Notes: a model not told the origin generated them from the sequence alone. DNA of 64,000 bases from Lysobacter sp. FW306-1B-D06B (GCF_038446665.1 NZ_CP151802.1:186001-250000); one strand, 5' to 3'; counted from the first letter of the stretch, positions 11,522 through 21,352 are shown. Numbers and translations are program-made.

Positions 11522-13333
11522 TTACTTCTTCTTCGGAATGTAAAGGTCCGTGATCGTGCCCTCGTACACCTCGGCGGCCATTGCCACGGTCTCGCTGAGG
11601 GTCGGGTGCGGGTGGATCGTGTGGCCGATGTCGCCCGCTTCGGCGCCCATCTCGATGGCCAGCGCCACTTCGCTGATCAGGTCGCCCGCGTGCACGCCGA
11701 CGATACCGCCGCCGATGATGCGGTGCGTCTTCTCGTCGAAGATGAGCTTGGTCGTGCCTTCGCCGCGGCCGATGCCGACCGCACGCGCGGAGGCCGCCCA
11801 CGGGAACTTGCCCACGCCCACGTGCAGGCCCTTGGCCTTGGCTTCGGTTTCGGTGACACCGACCCAGGCGATTTCCGGATCGGTGTAGGCCACCGACGGC
11901 ACCACGCGCGCAACCCACTCACGCTTCTCGCCCGCCGCAACTTCCGCCGCCAGCTTGCCTTCGTGCGTGGCCTTGTGCGCCAGCATCGGCTGGCCGACGA
12001 GGTCGCCGATGGCGAAGATGTGCGGGACGTTGGTGCGCATCTGGCGATCGACCGGAATGAAGCCGCGCTCGGTCACCTGCACGCCGGCCTTGTCGGCGTC
12101 GAGCTTGTTGCCGTTCGGCGCGCGACCCACGGCGACCAGCACGCGATCCCACGTGCCTGCCTCCAGGCCCGGCGTGGCGCCGGCTTCGGCAGCCTCGAAC
12201 GCAACTCGGATGCCGTCCTTCGCCGCTTCGACCTTCGCCGCCTTGGTCTTCAGGTGCACCACGACGCCCTGCTTCTTCAGGCGATCGGCCAGCGGCTTCA
12301 CCAGGTCCTTGTCGGCGCCCGGCATCAGTTGGTCCATGAACTCCACGACCGTGACTTCGCTGCCCAGCGCCTTGAACACCGTCGCCATTTCCAGGCCGAT
12401 GATGCCGCCGCCGACGACGAGGAGCTTCTTCGGAATCTCCGCCAGTTCCAGCGCGTCGGTGGAATCCATCACGCGCGGGTCGTCCCACGGGAAGTTCGGC
12501 AGCTTCACCGCCTGCGAACCGGCCGCGATGATGCACTGCTCGAAGCGCAGCAGCGTCGTCTTGCCGTCGTCGCCGGCGATCTCCAGCTCGTTGGGCGAAA
12601 CGAATCGACCAACGCCTTGTACGGTGCGCACCTTGCGCTGCTTGGCCATGCCCGCCAGGCCCTTGGTGAACTGGTTGACGACCTTGTTCTGTTTGAAGTC
12701 GCGCAGCTTGTCGAGGTCGATCTTCGGCTTGTCGAAGCTGATGCCGATGTCGGACGAATGCGCGGCTTCCTCGATCAGCGCCGCCGCGTGCAGCAGCGCC
12801 TTGGACGGAATGCAGCCCACGTTGAGGCAGACGCCGCCGAGGCTGGCGTAACGCTCCACGAGCACCGTGTCGAGGCCGAGGTCGGCCGCGCGGAACGCGG
12901 CGGTGTAACCACCGGGGCCGGAACCGAGCACGACGATGCGGCATTCCACGTCGGCCTTGCGACCGGTGCCGAGCGCAGGCTTGGGCGCTTCGCTGGCCGG
13001 TGCGGCGGGCGACGGCGCGACCGGCGGCTTCGCCGTTTCCGGCGCAGGCGCGGCGGCCGGCGCGGGCGGCTGCGCCTTGGGCGCGGCGGCTTCGCCGGCG
13101 CCTTCCAGGATCGCGATCACGGCGCCTTCGGCCACCTTGTCGCCGATCTTCACCTTGATTTCCTTCACCACGCCGTCGGCCGACGAAGGCACTTCCATCG
13201 TCGCCTTGTCCGATTCCAGCGTGACCAGGCCCTGGTCCTTCTTCACCGTGTCGCCGACGGCGACCAGCAATTCGATCACCGGTACGCCGTCGTAGTCGCC
13301 GATGTCCGGCACCTTGACTTCAATGGTCGCCAT
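11522..13333 (-). CDS. lpdA: dihydrolipoamide dehydrogenase (PDH E3) with N-terminal lipoyl domain
   Basis: E3 of the pyruvate dehydrogenase complex, 603 aa; it reoxidises dihydrolipoamide with NAD+ through FAD. Residues 1-80 are a lipoyl domain with the attachment Lys43 in ESDKATMEV; a Pro/Ala linker (about 88-135) follows. The flavoprotein begins at [13 protein letters not shown], with the redox disulfide in [13 protein letters not shown] and the active-site His-Pro in HTIHPHPTL near the C-terminus. The upstream frame is longer, but the ATG at 13333 has AGGAG in front and starts [12 protein letters not shown] like E2. The fused lipoyl domain is a known variant of E3 in some proteobacteria. 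Confidence 0.97.
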   Translation of the reverse strand: MATIEVKVPDIGDYDGVPVIELLVAVGDTVKKDQGLVTLESDKATMEVPSSADGVVKEIKVKIGDKVAEGAVIAILEGAGEAAAPKAQPPAPAAAPAPETAKPPVAPSPAAPASEAPKPALGTGRKADVECRIVVLGSGPGGYTAAFRAADLGLDTVLVERYASLGGVCLNVGCIPSKALLHAAALIEEAAHSSDIGISFDKPKIDLDKLRDFKQNKVVNQFTKGLAGMAKQRKVRTVQGVGRFVSPNELEIAGDDGKTTLLRFEQCIIAAGSQAVKLPNFPWDDPRVMDSTDALELAEIPKKLLVVGGGIIGLEMATVFKALGSEVTVVEFMDQLMPGADKDLVKPLADRLKKQGVVVHLKTKAAKVEAAKDGIRVAFEAAEAGATPGLEAGTWDRVLVAVGRAPNGNKLDADKAGVQVTERGFIPVDRQMRTNVPHIFAIGDLVGQPMLAHKATHEGKLAAEVAAGEKREWVARVVPSVAYTDPEIAWVGVTETEAKAKGLHVGVGKFPWAASARAVGIGRGEGTTKLIFDEKTHRIIGGGIVGVHAGDLISEVALAIEMGAEAGDIGHTIHPHPTLSETVAMAAEVYEGTITDLYIPKKK

Positions 13334-13352
13334 TGTGGGGTTCTCCTGCAGC

Positions 13353-14021
13353 TCAGCCGGTGGCGCCGGCGAGCGTCTGTTCCAGTTTGTCCAGCGATTC
13401 TTCGAGTTCGCGCCAACGCTTGAAGCGCTTCTCGTCGCTGGCATCGGTCGCCTCGATCATCAGGCCGACCTGCTCCATCATTTCCGCGACCGGGCCGCAG
13501 CCGGGCTGCAATCCGCTCACGCGCAGCGGTTGGCCCGCGGCGGTGTCGTCCACGACGAAGAGCAGCACTTCGCCTTCGTGGAAGTCGGCGTTGCGATCGG
13601 CCGGAACCTGTGCGTTCAGTGCGCGCTGCCAATCGGCGAGCACGCGACGCGCGAGCGCTGCCGGCATCGGCACTTCCACCACGTCGGGTTGCTGGCCCAC
13701 GCGCAGTTCGCGCTTGCCGCCGCTCCACACGGCGACGCGTTCATCGGCTTCGGTGAAACGCAGGCGCCAATCGCCCTCGCCTTCGCCCGCGAACAGCTGC
13801 ACGCCGCTCTCGACGCTGCGCGCCGGCAGGCGCGTCAGGCTGAGCACGGGCTTGTTGCCGGCGAAGAACAACTGCTCCACGGCGGAGCCGTAGTTCTCCG
13901 TCGCCGGCGGCCAGCCGCGGCCGAGGTCGACCTTGCACGCATCGTCGGCACGCGCGACGGGCGCGGCCACCAGCTGTGCCGCGAGCACTGCCGCGGCCAG
14001 GCCCAGCGCGCGCCGCGTCAC
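13353..14021 (-). CDS. exported protein of unknown function between aceF and lpdA
   Basis: A 222-aa protein I do not recognise. The likely start is the GTG at 14021, whose last bases overlap the aceF stop (GTGA), so translation is probably coupled. It begins [17 protein letters not shown] and has a signal-peptide profile, with a plausible cleavage after AAPVARA. The mature part starts DDACKVDLG and is mostly beta-like. It contains two Cys and ends in a charged helix, [22 protein letters not shown]. It sits 19 nt before lpdA. A periplasmic protein inside a cytosolic dehydrogenase operon is unexpected. Confidence 0.7.
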   Translation of the reverse strand: MTRRALGLAAAVLAAQLVAAPVARADDACKVDLGRGWPPATENYGSAVEQLFFAGNKPVLSLTRLPARSVESGVQLFAGEGEGDWRLRFTEADERVAVWSGGKRELRVGQQPDVVEVPMPAALARRVLADWQRALNAQVPADRNADFHEGEVLLFVVDDTAAGQPLRVSGLQPGCGPVAEMMEQVGLMIEATDASDEKRFKRWRELEESLDKLEQTLAGATG

Positions 14022-15463
14022 AGCAGCACGCGCCGCATGTCGGCCAGCAACTGCGCCAGGTGCGCGGTGAAACGCGCGGCCGCGGCGCCGTCGATGACGC
14101 GGTGGTCGTAGCTCAGCGACAGCGGCAGGATCAGGCGCGGCGCGAACTGCTTGCCGTCCCACACCGGACGGATCGCCGACTTGGACACGCCAAGGATCGC
14201 GACTTCCGGTGCATTCACGATCGGCGTGAACTTGGTGCCGCCGATGCCGCCCAGCGAGCTGATCGAGAAGCAGCCGCCGGTCATGTCGGCCGGGCCGAGC
14301 TTGCCGTCGCGCGCCTTCTTCGCCAACTCCGAGGTTTCCTGCGCGATCTGCATCACGCCCTTCTTGTCCACATCGCGCACGACCGGCACGACCAGCCCGT
14401 TGGGCGTGTCGGCGGCGAAGCCGATGTGGAAGTACTTCTTCAGCACCAGATTCTCGCCGGTGGCGTCGAGGGAGGCGTTGAAGTTCGGGAACTTCTGCAT
14501 CGCCGCGACCGAGGCCTTCATCAGGAAGGCGAGCATCGTGAGCTTCACGCCGCCCGCTCCAGAAGAGCGCGCTTCGTTTTCCTTGTTGAGCGCGACGCGC
14601 AGCTCTTCCAGGTCGGTGATGTCGGCATCGTCGTGCTGCGTGACGTGCGGGATCATCGCCCAGTTGCGCGCGAGGTTGGCGCCCGACAGCTTCTGGATGC
14701 GCGACAGCGCCTTGGTTTCGATCTCGCCGAACTTGGCGAAGTCCACCTTCGGCCACGGCAGCAGGTTGAGACCGCCGCCACCGGCGACCGGTGCAGCGCC
14801 GGCGGGCGCGGCCACGCCGCCTTCCATCACCGACTTGACGAACTTCTGCACGTCGTCCTTGGCGATACGGCCACCGCGCTCGCTGCCCGTCACCTGCGAC
14901 AGGTCCACGCCGAGCTCGCGCGCGAACAGGCGCACCGCCGGGCTGGCGTAGGGCACCTTGTCGGGCATCAGTTCGGAGGAATCGAACGACACCGGCGGCG
15001 TGCGCGGCGGCATCGCCTCCGGATCGGTGCCGGGACGCGAAGCGTCGATGGATGCCTGCGCGATGCGGTCGGCCTGCTGCGGCACGACCACCGGTTCGAC
15101 CTTGCTGCCGGTCTCCGCGGCGCGGACCTGCTGCGAGGGCGCGGCCGGTTCGGCGCGCGGCGGCTCGGCGGCCTTGGCCGGTGCGGCAGCGGGCTTGGGC
15201 GCTTCGGCCGCGGGTGCGGCGTCGGTCGCCTCGATCATGGCGACCACGCTGCCTTCCGATAGCTCGTCGCCGATCTTGACATTGATTTCGCGGATGACGC
15301 CGGCGAACGGCGCCGGGACTTCCAACGTCGCCTTGTCGGATTCGAGCGTGACCAGGCCCTGGTCCTGCTTGACCGTGTCGCCTACCGCGACCAGCAATTC
15401 GATCACCGGCACGCCTTCATAGTCCCCGATGTCGGGAACGCGTGCTTCTTTGAGCTCAGCCAT
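14018..15463 (-). CDS. aceF: pyruvate dehydrogenase E2, dihydrolipoamide acetyltransferase
   Basis: E2 core, 481 aa, transferring acetyl groups from lipoamide to CoA. One lipoyl domain (residues 1-80, Lys44 in ESDKATLEV), an Ala/Pro linker, a peripheral subunit-binding domain beginning YASPAVRLFARELGVDL (about 173-210), a second linker, then the acyltransferase domain with the catalytic DHRVIDGA and its histidine near the C-terminus. E. coli E2 has three lipoyl domains; here one is on E2 and another on E3. aceE is not in the window. Promoter at 15494-15522. Confidence 0.97.
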   Translation of the reverse strand: MAELKEARVPDIGDYEGVPVIELLVAVGDTVKQDQGLVTLESDKATLEVPAPFAGVIREINVKIGDELSEGSVVAMIEATDAAPAAEAPKPAAAPAKAAEPPRAEPAAPSQQVRAAETGSKVEPVVVPQQADRIAQASIDASRPGTDPEAMPPRTPPVSFDSSELMPDKVPYASPAVRLFARELGVDLSQVTGSERGGRIAKDDVQKFVKSVMEGGVAAPAGAAPVAGGGGLNLLPWPKVDFAKFGEIETKALSRIQKLSGANLARNWAMIPHVTQHDDADITDLEELRVALNKENEARSSGAGGVKLTMLAFLMKASVAAMQKFPNFNASLDATGENLVLKKYFHIGFAADTPNGLVVPVVRDVDKKGVMQIAQETSELAKKARDGKLGPADMTGGCFSISSLGGIGGTKFTPIVNAPEVAILGVSKSAIRPVWDGKQFAPRLILPLSLSYDHRVIDGAAAARFTAHLAQLLADMRRVLL

Positions 15464-15493
15464 TGTGGGGGGTCCCGCAGACGCGAAAACCCT

Positions 15494-15522
15494 ATTGTGC
15501 TGGTTGACGGCCCATGCGCCAA
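15494..15522 (-). promoter_or_regulatory. sigma70-type promoter of aceF
   Basis: Minus strand TTGGCG (15522-15517), 17-bp spacer, CACAAT (15499-15494); 4/6 match in each box. It lies 31 bases upstream of the aceF start. Confidence 0.5.
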
Positions 15523-15554
15523 CCGCGTCCGCCGTACGTCACGGTATCCGACAC

Positions 15555-16385
15555 TCAATGTGTGGTTTCGGGCCCGGCAGTGGCCCGGGCGGCCTCTTCG
15601 GCGGGGTCCGGTCCGGGGTGCGCGGGCGGGGTTGTCGGCTCGGCAGGACGGGCTTCCAGCAGGTTCAATGCCTGGCCGCCGGGCAGGCGGAATTCCAGCG
15701 CATCGTCGATCCGGTCCAGCTCGCCCATCCGTCGGCACAGGCTGTCGGCGCGCTGTTCCAGCGCACGCGCACGCGGCTGGACCCTCGCTTCGATCTGGGC
15801 ATCCAAGCGTTCGAGCCGCTTGAGCCGGCTGGTGTCCCCGCTGAAAGCCGCGCCGATGGCGCCGGACACGATGTCGCCGATCATGCTGGGGATCACCTCC
15901 GACACCGCCTCGCCGATGCCCTGTCCCAGGTCGCGCGAGTTGAAGCGCGTCGCCGTCACGGATCGTGCCAGGCGTGCGTCGATCTGCGAGCGCGCGCGAT
16001 CGAGTTTGAGCTGCACCGACTTGGGGTCGTTGCTGAAGCCGGCCGCCACCTCGCCCAGCACGGTGAAGGCGATGTCGGCGGCGTCGCGGCCGATGGCCTG
16101 CGCCTCGGGCATCGCGGCGCGCGCGCCGGCTTCGAAGTCGACAATGCGCTGGCGGTCGGCCTTGCCCAGTTCCACCCAGCGGTCGTCGACGAACAACCGC
16201 CCCTGGCGCATCACGATCGCTTTCGGCACGCCGGATTCGCGCGTGAGGATGACGCTGCGCTCGTCGATGGTCAGGTCGTAGTCACTGTCCATGTTGCACG
16301 ACGCGTCGAGGTCGACCTCCGCCGCGAATGCGCCCTGCGCCGCGCAGGCGGCGAGCAGCAGGCACGACGCTAACAGTCGATTCAT
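15555..16385 (-). CDS. DUF2884 (YggN-like) exported protein
   Basis: A 276-aa protein with a signal peptide (MNRLLASCLLLAACAAQGAFA, cleaved before AEVDLD). The mature region has the DUF2884 pattern: a short beta start with CNMDSDYDLTIDE, FVDDRWVELGKADRQRIVDFE, an AADIAFTVLGEV segment and a long basic helical part with SRDLGQGIGEAVSEVIPSM. Function of the family is unknown; it is periplasmic by its signal. The start at 16385 is chosen because translation further upstream gives an arginine-rich stretch with no signal. A Pro/Glu tail closes the protein. Confidence 0.7.
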   Translation of the reverse strand: MNRLLASCLLLAACAAQGAFAAEVDLDASCNMDSDYDLTIDERSVILTRESGVPKAIVMRQGRLFVDDRWVELGKADRQRIVDFEAGARAAMPEAQAIGRDAADIAFTVLGEVAAGFSNDPKSVQLKLDRARSQIDARLARSVTATRFNSRDLGQGIGEAVSEVIPSMIGDIVSGAIGAAFSGDTSRLKRLERLDAQIEARVQPRARALEQRADSLCRRMGELDRIDDALEFRLPGGQALNLLEARPAEPTTPPAHPGPDPAEEAARATAGPETTH

Positions 16386-16698
16386 GGAGCGATCCCCCGC
16401 GGTCCGTGGCCTTCCTATCTTGCCTCGCGGGCGCGGCGATGTCCTCCACCGGCACTGCACGCTCTTTCCGCCGCGCGTGCGTGGAGCAGGCGTGAACGCA
16501 TGACGCACGGGCTCAACGGCGATTCAGCTGCTGCGTGGCAGACGCGCGCACCGCCGCGAAGCACGTTCGCATCGCGAAAGTTCCGTGAGCGTGGGTTCGC
16601 GGGGCAAGAACGATTCATGCGTCGATCGCTAAGTTGGCGCCGCCTTGCGAAAGGCAGCCTCCCCCAAGGCATGCATCCAATAACGAGGAGTTCTCTCC
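16386..16698. other. intergenic region before the OmpW-like gene
   Basis: Just over 300 bases between divergent genes. It must hold promoters for both, but I see no convincing -35/-10 pair, and no repeat or RNA structure beyond chance. Confidence 0.4.
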
Positions 16699-17352
16699 AT
16701 GCAGCATTTCCGTCAGTTGACCCTGGCCATCGTGGCCACCCTGGCCATTGCCCCGTCCGCGTTCGCACAGGACATCACCGGCCCGGACACCAGCGGCAAG
16801 CGTTTCGCCGTCGTCGGCGGCTACGCACTTTCCGAGCCGACCAAGAACCCGTCCATCGACGGCACGCGCACGAACGTCGACGGCTCCGGCGCCGCCACGC
16901 TGAGCGCCAACTACTACATCACCGACAACATCGCCGTTGAGGCGTGGGGCGCGGCCGACAAGTTCGGCAATCGCGTCAGGACGCCGAACGGCAAGATCGC
17001 CAGCGTCGACACACAGCCTTACGCGCTGAGCGGCCAGTACCACTTCGGCACCACGCAGAGCATCGCGCGCCCGTTCGTGGGCCTGGGTTACTACGAAGCC
17101 AACACCGACGGCGAGAAGGCCGAGCCGAGCGGCGCGCTCGCCGGCCAGCGCATCGGCGTGGGCACCGCGAAGGGTGCGATGGCGACCGCGGGCGTGGACG
17201 TCAACATCACCCCGACCTGGTTCGCGCGCGCCGACGTGCGCTACATGCAGGACACCACCGGCCAGCCGGACGTCACCGTGGACGGCGCGAAGGTCGGCAA
17301 GGCCGAGCTGAATCCGGTGAGCGTCGGTGTGGGCCTGGGCGCCCGCTTCTAA
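16699..17352 (+). CDS. OmpW-like outer-membrane beta-barrel protein
   Basis: A 217-aa exported protein: signal peptide ending at PSAFA, then a run of short amphipathic strands (TLSANYYITDNIAVEAWG, QPYALSGQYHF, IARPFVGLGYYEAN) and a C-terminal strand ending in GLGARF, with the terminal Phe typical of barrels inserted by the BAM complex. The pattern fits the OmpW/OmpA-barrel group of eight-stranded porins. GAGGAG lies 8 nt before the ATG. A terminator follows at 17376-17402. Confidence 0.75.
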   Translation: MQHFRQLTLAIVATLAIAPSAFAQDITGPDTSGKRFAVVGGYALSEPTKNPSIDGTRTNVDGSGAATLSANYYITDNIAVEAWGAADKFGNRVRTPNGKIASVDTQPYALSGQYHFGTTQSIARPFVGLGYYEANTDGEKAEPSGALAGQRIGVGTAKGAMATAGVDVNITPTWFARADVRYMQDTTGQPDVTVDGAKVGKAELNPVSVGVGLGARF

Positions 17353-17375
17353 TCACCATCGTTCCATCGACGTAC

Positions 17376-17402
17376 GAAACGGGCCCCTCGCGGGCCCGTT
17401 TC
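17376..17402 (+). terminator. intrinsic terminator after the OmpW-like gene
   Basis: GAAACGGGCCC pairs perfectly with GGGCCCGTTTC around CTCGC, 24 nt past the stop; the U tract is short. Confidence 0.7.
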
Positions 17403-17535
17403 CCGTTCGGCATCACGCATCACCACATTTCCATCACGCCGGGCCCGACCGCGTCGTTGACGCGTTCACGCGGCTATAACCGCCGACCGTTAGGGTCGCG
17501 GTGATTCCGGCAGACCACCCGCAAGGAGTTCCCGC

Positions 17536-17730
17536 ATGACCACGAAGCTCGACAAGCCCCTGCGTCGCGAGATCCAGATCGAAGAGCGCGCCTACACCCT
17601 CACCATCGACGCCGATGGCCTGAAGCTGGTCGAGAAGGGTCGCCGCAACGGCCAGGAACTGCGCTGGGCCGACCTGGTGAGCGGAAACACGGCGCTCAAC
17701 GCCGCACTGTCGGCCAGCACCGAGCGATAA
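17536..17730 (+). CDS. small protein of unknown function
   Basis: A 64-aa charged, soluble-looking protein (MTTKLDKPLRREIQIEERAY...) with no motif I recognise. The good AAGGAG Shine-Dalgarno 8 nt upstream and the codon use support it as real. It could be a small regulatory or nucleic-acid-binding protein, but nothing in the sequence decides this. It is followed by a perfect hairpin (17763-17784). Confidence 0.7.
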   Translation: MTTKLDKPLRREIQIEERAYTLTIDADGLKLVEKGRRNGQELRWADLVSGNTALNAALSASTER

Positions 17731-17762
17731 CCGCACCGGCCTGCGCCGGGCGGCCAGCGCAC

Positions 17763-17784
17763 GCACGGTGAGCCCTCACCGTGC
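17763..17784. terminator. hairpin between convergent genes
   Basis: GCACGGTGA pairs with TCACCGTGC around GCCC, between the 3' ends of the small protein gene (+) and the EamA transporter (-). No T tract on either side. Confidence 0.35.
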
Positions 17785-17820
17785 CGTGCTTCCGGGCTGC
17801 GCCCGTGCGAGCTGCTCGCC

Positions 17821-18708
17821 TCAGGGGTGCTCGGCTTCCACGTGCACGCGCTCGCGGCGGATCAGGTACAGGCCGCTGACCACGATGATGGCCGCGCCGA
17901 TCCAGGTGATCGCATCGGGCAGCACGCCCCAGAAGGTCAGGTCGAACAGCACGCCCCACACCAGCGCGGTGTATTCCAGCGGCGCGATGGCCGAGGCCTC
18001 GCCCAGGCGGAATGCTTCGGTGATCGCGTACTGCCCCAGCGCACCGGCGACGCCGATGCCGGCGATCAGCCACAGGTCCTCGCGACGGATCGGCACCCAC
18101 TCCGGCCACGCCAGCACGCCGGCGCCGATCGCGATCATCACCATCAGCCACACCATCATCGACTGCGTGCTGTCGGTGCGCGCGAGCACGCGCACGGTGA
18201 TCGCGCTGATCGCATACATCACGGCCGCCACCAGCACGGCCAGCGCCGCCAGGCTGATCATGCCCTCGCCGGTGGGACGCAGCAGCACCAGCACGCCGAT
18301 CAGGCCGACGGCAATGGCGGTCCATCGCCGCGGCCCGACCTTCTCGCCCAGCACCGGCACGGAGAGCGCGGTGATCAGCAGCGGCGCGACGAAGAACACC
18401 GAATAGGTCGTCGACAGCGGCAGCTTCGACACGGCGTAGATGAAGGTCGCCATCATCGCCACGCCCAGCACGCCGCGCAGCAGGTGCAGCGACCAGCGCA
18501 CGCGGAACAGCGTCGCCACGCCGCCCGTCGCCAGCGCCCACACCAGCACCAGCGGCAGCGATGCGGCGCCACGCAGCGAGGCCACCTGGAACGGCGGGTA
18601 GTGCGTGGACAGCTGTTTCAGGGCCGCATCCATCATCGCGAACATCGCCACGGCGACCAGCATGGTCAGCATCGCGCGGGCCTGGTGCGGGTTGTGCGAG
18701 GGGGACAT
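17821..18708 (-). CDS. DMT-superfamily (EamA) transporter
   Basis: A 295-aa inner-membrane protein with ten predicted helices in two EamA repeats of about 140 residues each. The first has AMLTMLVAVAMFAMMDAALK and a VASLRGAASLPLV helix; the second has AVMYAISAITVRVLART and GALGQYAITEAFRLGEASAIAPLEY, the usual EamA signature. Members export metabolites or amino acids, or import guanidine-type compounds; substrate unknown here. A dense block of repeats lies upstream. Confidence 0.88.
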   Translation of the reverse strand: MSPSHNPHQARAMLTMLVAVAMFAMMDAALKQLSTHYPPFQVASLRGAASLPLVLVWALATGGVATLFRVRWSLHLLRGVLGVAMMATFIYAVSKLPLSTTYSVFFVAPLLITALSVPVLGEKVGPRRWTAIAVGLIGVLVLLRPTGEGMISLAALAVLVAAVMYAISAITVRVLARTDSTQSMMVWLMVMIAIGAGVLAWPEWVPIRREDLWLIAGIGVAGALGQYAITEAFRLGEASAIAPLEYTALVWGVLFDLTFWGVLPDAITWIGAAIIVVSGLYLIRRERVHVEAEHP

Positions 18709-18767
18709 GGCGGAAATCGGCGTGGGGGGCTCGCACTATAGCGGCGCGGGCGGGATGGGCTCGCTCC

Positions 18768-18853
18768 GTAGCCCGGGTAAGCGAAGCACACCCGGGAGGC
18801 GCGTTACGTGCACACAAGCTCCCGGGTGCGGCCTTCGGCCTTACCCGGGCTAC
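18768..18853. repeat. long palindromic repeat (GTAGCCCGGGTAAG family)
   Basis: Begins GTAGCCCGGGTAAGCGAAG and ends with its inverse, CTTACCCGGGCTAC, with an inner CACCCGGGAGG / CTCCCGGGTG pair: an 86-base inverted repeat. No other copy is seen in this window. Confidence 0.8.
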
Positions 18854-18857
18854 GCCC

Positions 18858-19022
18858 CTTCTCCCTCCGCGAGAAGGTGCTCGAAGCGCCTGCCCTGGAC
18901 TTGATCCAGGGGCGGATGAGGGGACGCAACGTTGGGCTCGCACGCGCAGTGCAGTGAGGCACCGCCGTTTCGATGCGACCACTCCGTTGGCCCTCACCCC
19001 AACCCCTTTCCCGGTGAGAGGG
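18858..19022. repeat. ~165-bp composite repeat, copy 1
   Basis: Starts with a CCTTCTCCC/GAGAAGG hairpin followed by GGCGGATGAGGGG, has a core containing CGCGCAGTGCAGTGAGGCAC, and ends CCCTCACCCCAACCCC. The same order of blocks is found at 21353-21512, so the two are copies of one composite element. Confidence 0.75.
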
Positions 19023-19048
19023 GCTTTCGTCTGTGTCAGGCCACAGCC

Positions 19049-20122
19049 TCAGCCGTCGCGCAGGCTCGCGATGTCGATCACGAAGCGATAGCGCACGTCC
19101 GACTTCAACATGCGCTCGTAGGCTTCGTTGATCTGGTCCATGCGGATCAGTTCGATGTCGGAGGCGACACCGTGCTGCGCGCAGAAGTCGAGCATCTCCT
19201 GCGTCTCGCGGATGCCGCCGATCATCGAGCCCGCCAGGCGGCGGCGCTTGCGGATCAGCGCGCCGGCCGACACCGCCTCCGGCGCCTCCGGGATGCCGAG
19301 CAGGATCATCGTGCCGTCGAGCTTGAGCAGGTTGAGGTAGAGGTTGTAGTCGTGCTCGGCCGAAACGGTGTCGAGGATGAAGTCGAACTGGCCCGCCTTC
19401 GCCTTGAACACCTGGCCGTCGCGCGTGGCGGCGAAGTCCTGGGCGCCCAGCGCGAGCGCGTCGGCGCGCTTGGATTCGGACGTGCTCAGCACGGTGACGT
19501 GCGCGCCCATCGCCGCGGCCAGCTTGACGCCCATGTGGCCCAGTCCGCCCAGGCCCACCACCGCGACGCGGTCGCCGGGCTTCACGCCGAAGTGCTTGAG
19601 CGGCGAGTACGTGGTGATGCCCGCGCACAGCAAGGGCGCTGCGCGGTCGAGCGGAATCGACTCGGGAATGCGCAGCAGGTAGTCCGCATCCACCGTGATC
19701 TGCGTGGAATAGCCGCCGTAGGTCGGCCGGCTCTTGTCGATGCGATGGCTCTGCGGATCGCGCTCGTAGCTGTTGTACGTGCCGCTCATGCCGAAGTCGC
19801 AGTACTGCTCCTCGCCGGCGCGGCAGGACGGGCATTCGCGGCAGGAATCGACGAAACACCCAACGCCCACCACGTCGCCGACCTTGAAGGTGTCCACCTG
19901 CCCACCGACGCGTGAAATGCGGCCGACGATCTCGTGCCCCGGCACCATCGGGAAGAGCGAACCGCCCCAGCCGTCGCGCGCCTGGTGGATATCGGAGTGG
20001 CACACGCCGCAGTAGAGGATGTCGATCAGCACCTCGCGCGGACCGGGCTCGCGGCGTTCGACGGTGAACGGCGCGAGCGGCGTGGTCGCGTTGAGTGCGG
20101 CGTAGGCGGGCGTCTTGAGCAT
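19049..20122 (-). CDS. zinc-dependent alcohol dehydrogenase, cinnamyl-alcohol/YahK type
   Basis: A 357-aa medium-chain dehydrogenase that reduces aldehydes with NAD(P)H. The catalytic zinc ligands are in [12 protein letters not shown] and PGHEIVG; the structural zinc is held by [15 protein letters not shown]. The Rossmann motif is [16 protein letters not shown]. The GYSTQI and [10 protein letters not shown] sequences resemble the NADP-linked YahK/CAD subgroup. Probably a general aldehyde-detoxifying enzyme. It stands alone, bordered by repeats and by the divergent yajQ. Confidence 0.92.
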   Translation of the reverse strand: MLKTPAYAALNATTPLAPFTVERREPGPREVLIDILYCGVCHSDIHQARDGWGGSLFPMVPGHEIVGRISRVGGQVDTFKVGDVVGVGCFVDSCRECPSCRAGEEQYCDFGMSGTYNSYERDPQSHRIDKSRPTYGGYSTQITVDADYLLRIPESIPLDRAAPLLCAGITTYSPLKHFGVKPGDRVAVVGLGGLGHMGVKLAAAMGAHVTVLSTSESKRADALALGAQDFAATRDGQVFKAKAGQFDFILDTVSAEHDYNLYLNLLKLDGTMILLGIPEAPEAVSAGALIRKRRRLAGSMIGGIRETQEMLDFCAQHGVASDIELIRMDQINEAYERMLKSDVRYRFVIDIASLRDG

Positions 20123-20300
20123 GGCGGTGGTCTCGGGGATGCGAACCCGGGCAAGTCTAGTCGCGCCCGCGTGTCCCCGCTGTGCGAGGCGTGGCCGACA
20201 CCGCGTTCCACTGCTGCGGCTTCGCGCCCGCTGCGCTACTGCAGGTTCGCGTCCGCTGCGCTACGCTTTGCGCCCCCAATTCCGCCCTCCGGAGCCGGCC

Positions 20301-20783
20301 ATGCCCTCCTTCGACATCGTCTCCGAAGTCGACAGCCACGAACTGACCAACGCCGTCGACCAGGCCAACCGCGAGCTCGGCACCCGCTTCGACTTCAAGG
20401 GCGTGGATGCGAAGTTCGTGCTGGAAGACCAGACCATCAGCCAGTCCGCGCCGAGCGAGTTCCAGCTCAAGCAGATGAACGACATCCTGCGCGCACGGCT
20501 CATCGCACGCGGCATCGACGCACGCTGCCTGGAGTTCGGCGACGTGGAGACCAACCTCGCCGGCGCGCGCCAGAAGATCACCGTGAAGCAGGGCATCGAG
20601 CGCGAACTGGCGAAGAAGATCCAGGGCGCCATCAAGGACGCCAAGCTCAAGGTCGAAAGCCAGATCAACGGCGACAAGCTGCGCGTGACCGGCAAGAAGC
20701 GCGACGACCTGCAGACCGCCATCGCGCTGCTCAAGGGCACCGAGTACGAGCGTCCGCTGCAGTTCGAAAACTTCCGCGACTGA
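20301..20783 (+). CDS. YajQ family cyclic-di-GMP-binding protein
   Basis: A 160-aa protein of the YajQ/UPF0234 family, starting MPSFDIVSEVDSHELTNAVDQ. In Xanthomonas a family member binds cyclic di-GMP and works with a LysR regulator; the same role here is inference. I chose ATG 20301 because the family starts with this sequence; the open frame extends upstream but reads as low-complexity Arg/Ala. DUF1415 follows 4 nt downstream, so the two are probably one operon. Confidence 0.93.
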   Translation: MPSFDIVSEVDSHELTNAVDQANRELGTRFDFKGVDAKFVLEDQTISQSAPSEFQLKQMNDILRARLIARGIDARCLEFGDVETNLAGARQKITVKQGIERELAKKIQGAIKDAKLKVESQINGDKLRVTGKKRDDLQTAIALLKGTEYERPLQFENFRD

Positions 20784-20787
20784 GCCG

Positions 20788-21324
20788 ATGTCCGCCGACG
20801 ACCCCATCGCCGCGACCCGCCGCTGGCTGGAGCGCGCGGTGATCGGGCTGAACCTGTGCCCGTTCGCGAAGGCGGTGTACGTGAAGCAGCAGGTGCGCTT
20901 CGTGCTCAGCGAAGCGACGACGCCCGAGGCGCTGCTGGAGGAACTGACGGCGGAACTCGCCTTGCTGGCGCGGACCGACCCGGAGGTCACCGACACCACG
21001 CTGCTGGTCCACCCGCGCGTGCTGACGGACTTCCTCGACTACAACGATTTCCTCGACCGCGCCGATGCGGCGGTGGCGGCGCTGGACCTGGAGGGCGAAC
21101 TCCAGGTCGCCAGCTTCCATCCGGATTACCGGTTCGCCGGCACCGCGCCGGACGACATGGGCAACTTCACCAACCGCGCGCCGTTCCCCACGCTGCACCT
21201 GCTGCGCGAGGCGAGCATCGATCGCGCGGTGGCGGCGTTTCCCGATCCGGAGGTGATCGTGGAGCGGAATATCGCGGCGCTGGAGAAGCTGGGGCCGGAG
21301 GGGTGGGATGAGTTGATGCGCTGA
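20788..21324 (+). CDS. DUF1415 family protein
   Basis: A 178-aa soluble protein with the DUF1415 landmarks: AATRRWLERAVIGLNLCPFAK near the N-terminus, a central DFLDYNDFLD and ASFHPDYRFAGT, and APFPTLHLLREAS. Function unknown; the conserved Cys and His could bind metal, which is speculation. It follows yajQ by only 4 nt. Confidence 0.88.
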   Translation: MSADDPIAATRRWLERAVIGLNLCPFAKAVYVKQQVRFVLSEATTPEALLEELTAELALLARTDPEVTDTTLLVHPRVLTDFLDYNDFLDRADAAVAALDLEGELQVASFHPDYRFAGTAPDDMGNFTNRAPFPTLHLLREASIDRAVAAFPDPEVIVERNIAALEKLGPEGWDELMR

Positions 21325-21352
21325 GCATTCCCCTCAAGCGCCAAGGATTTCC

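Larger units (their letters stand above)
18709..19048. other. repeat-filled intergenic region
   Basis: No gene. Almost the whole stretch is made of two repeat elements (18768-18853 and 18858-19022), described separately. Confidence 0.7.
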
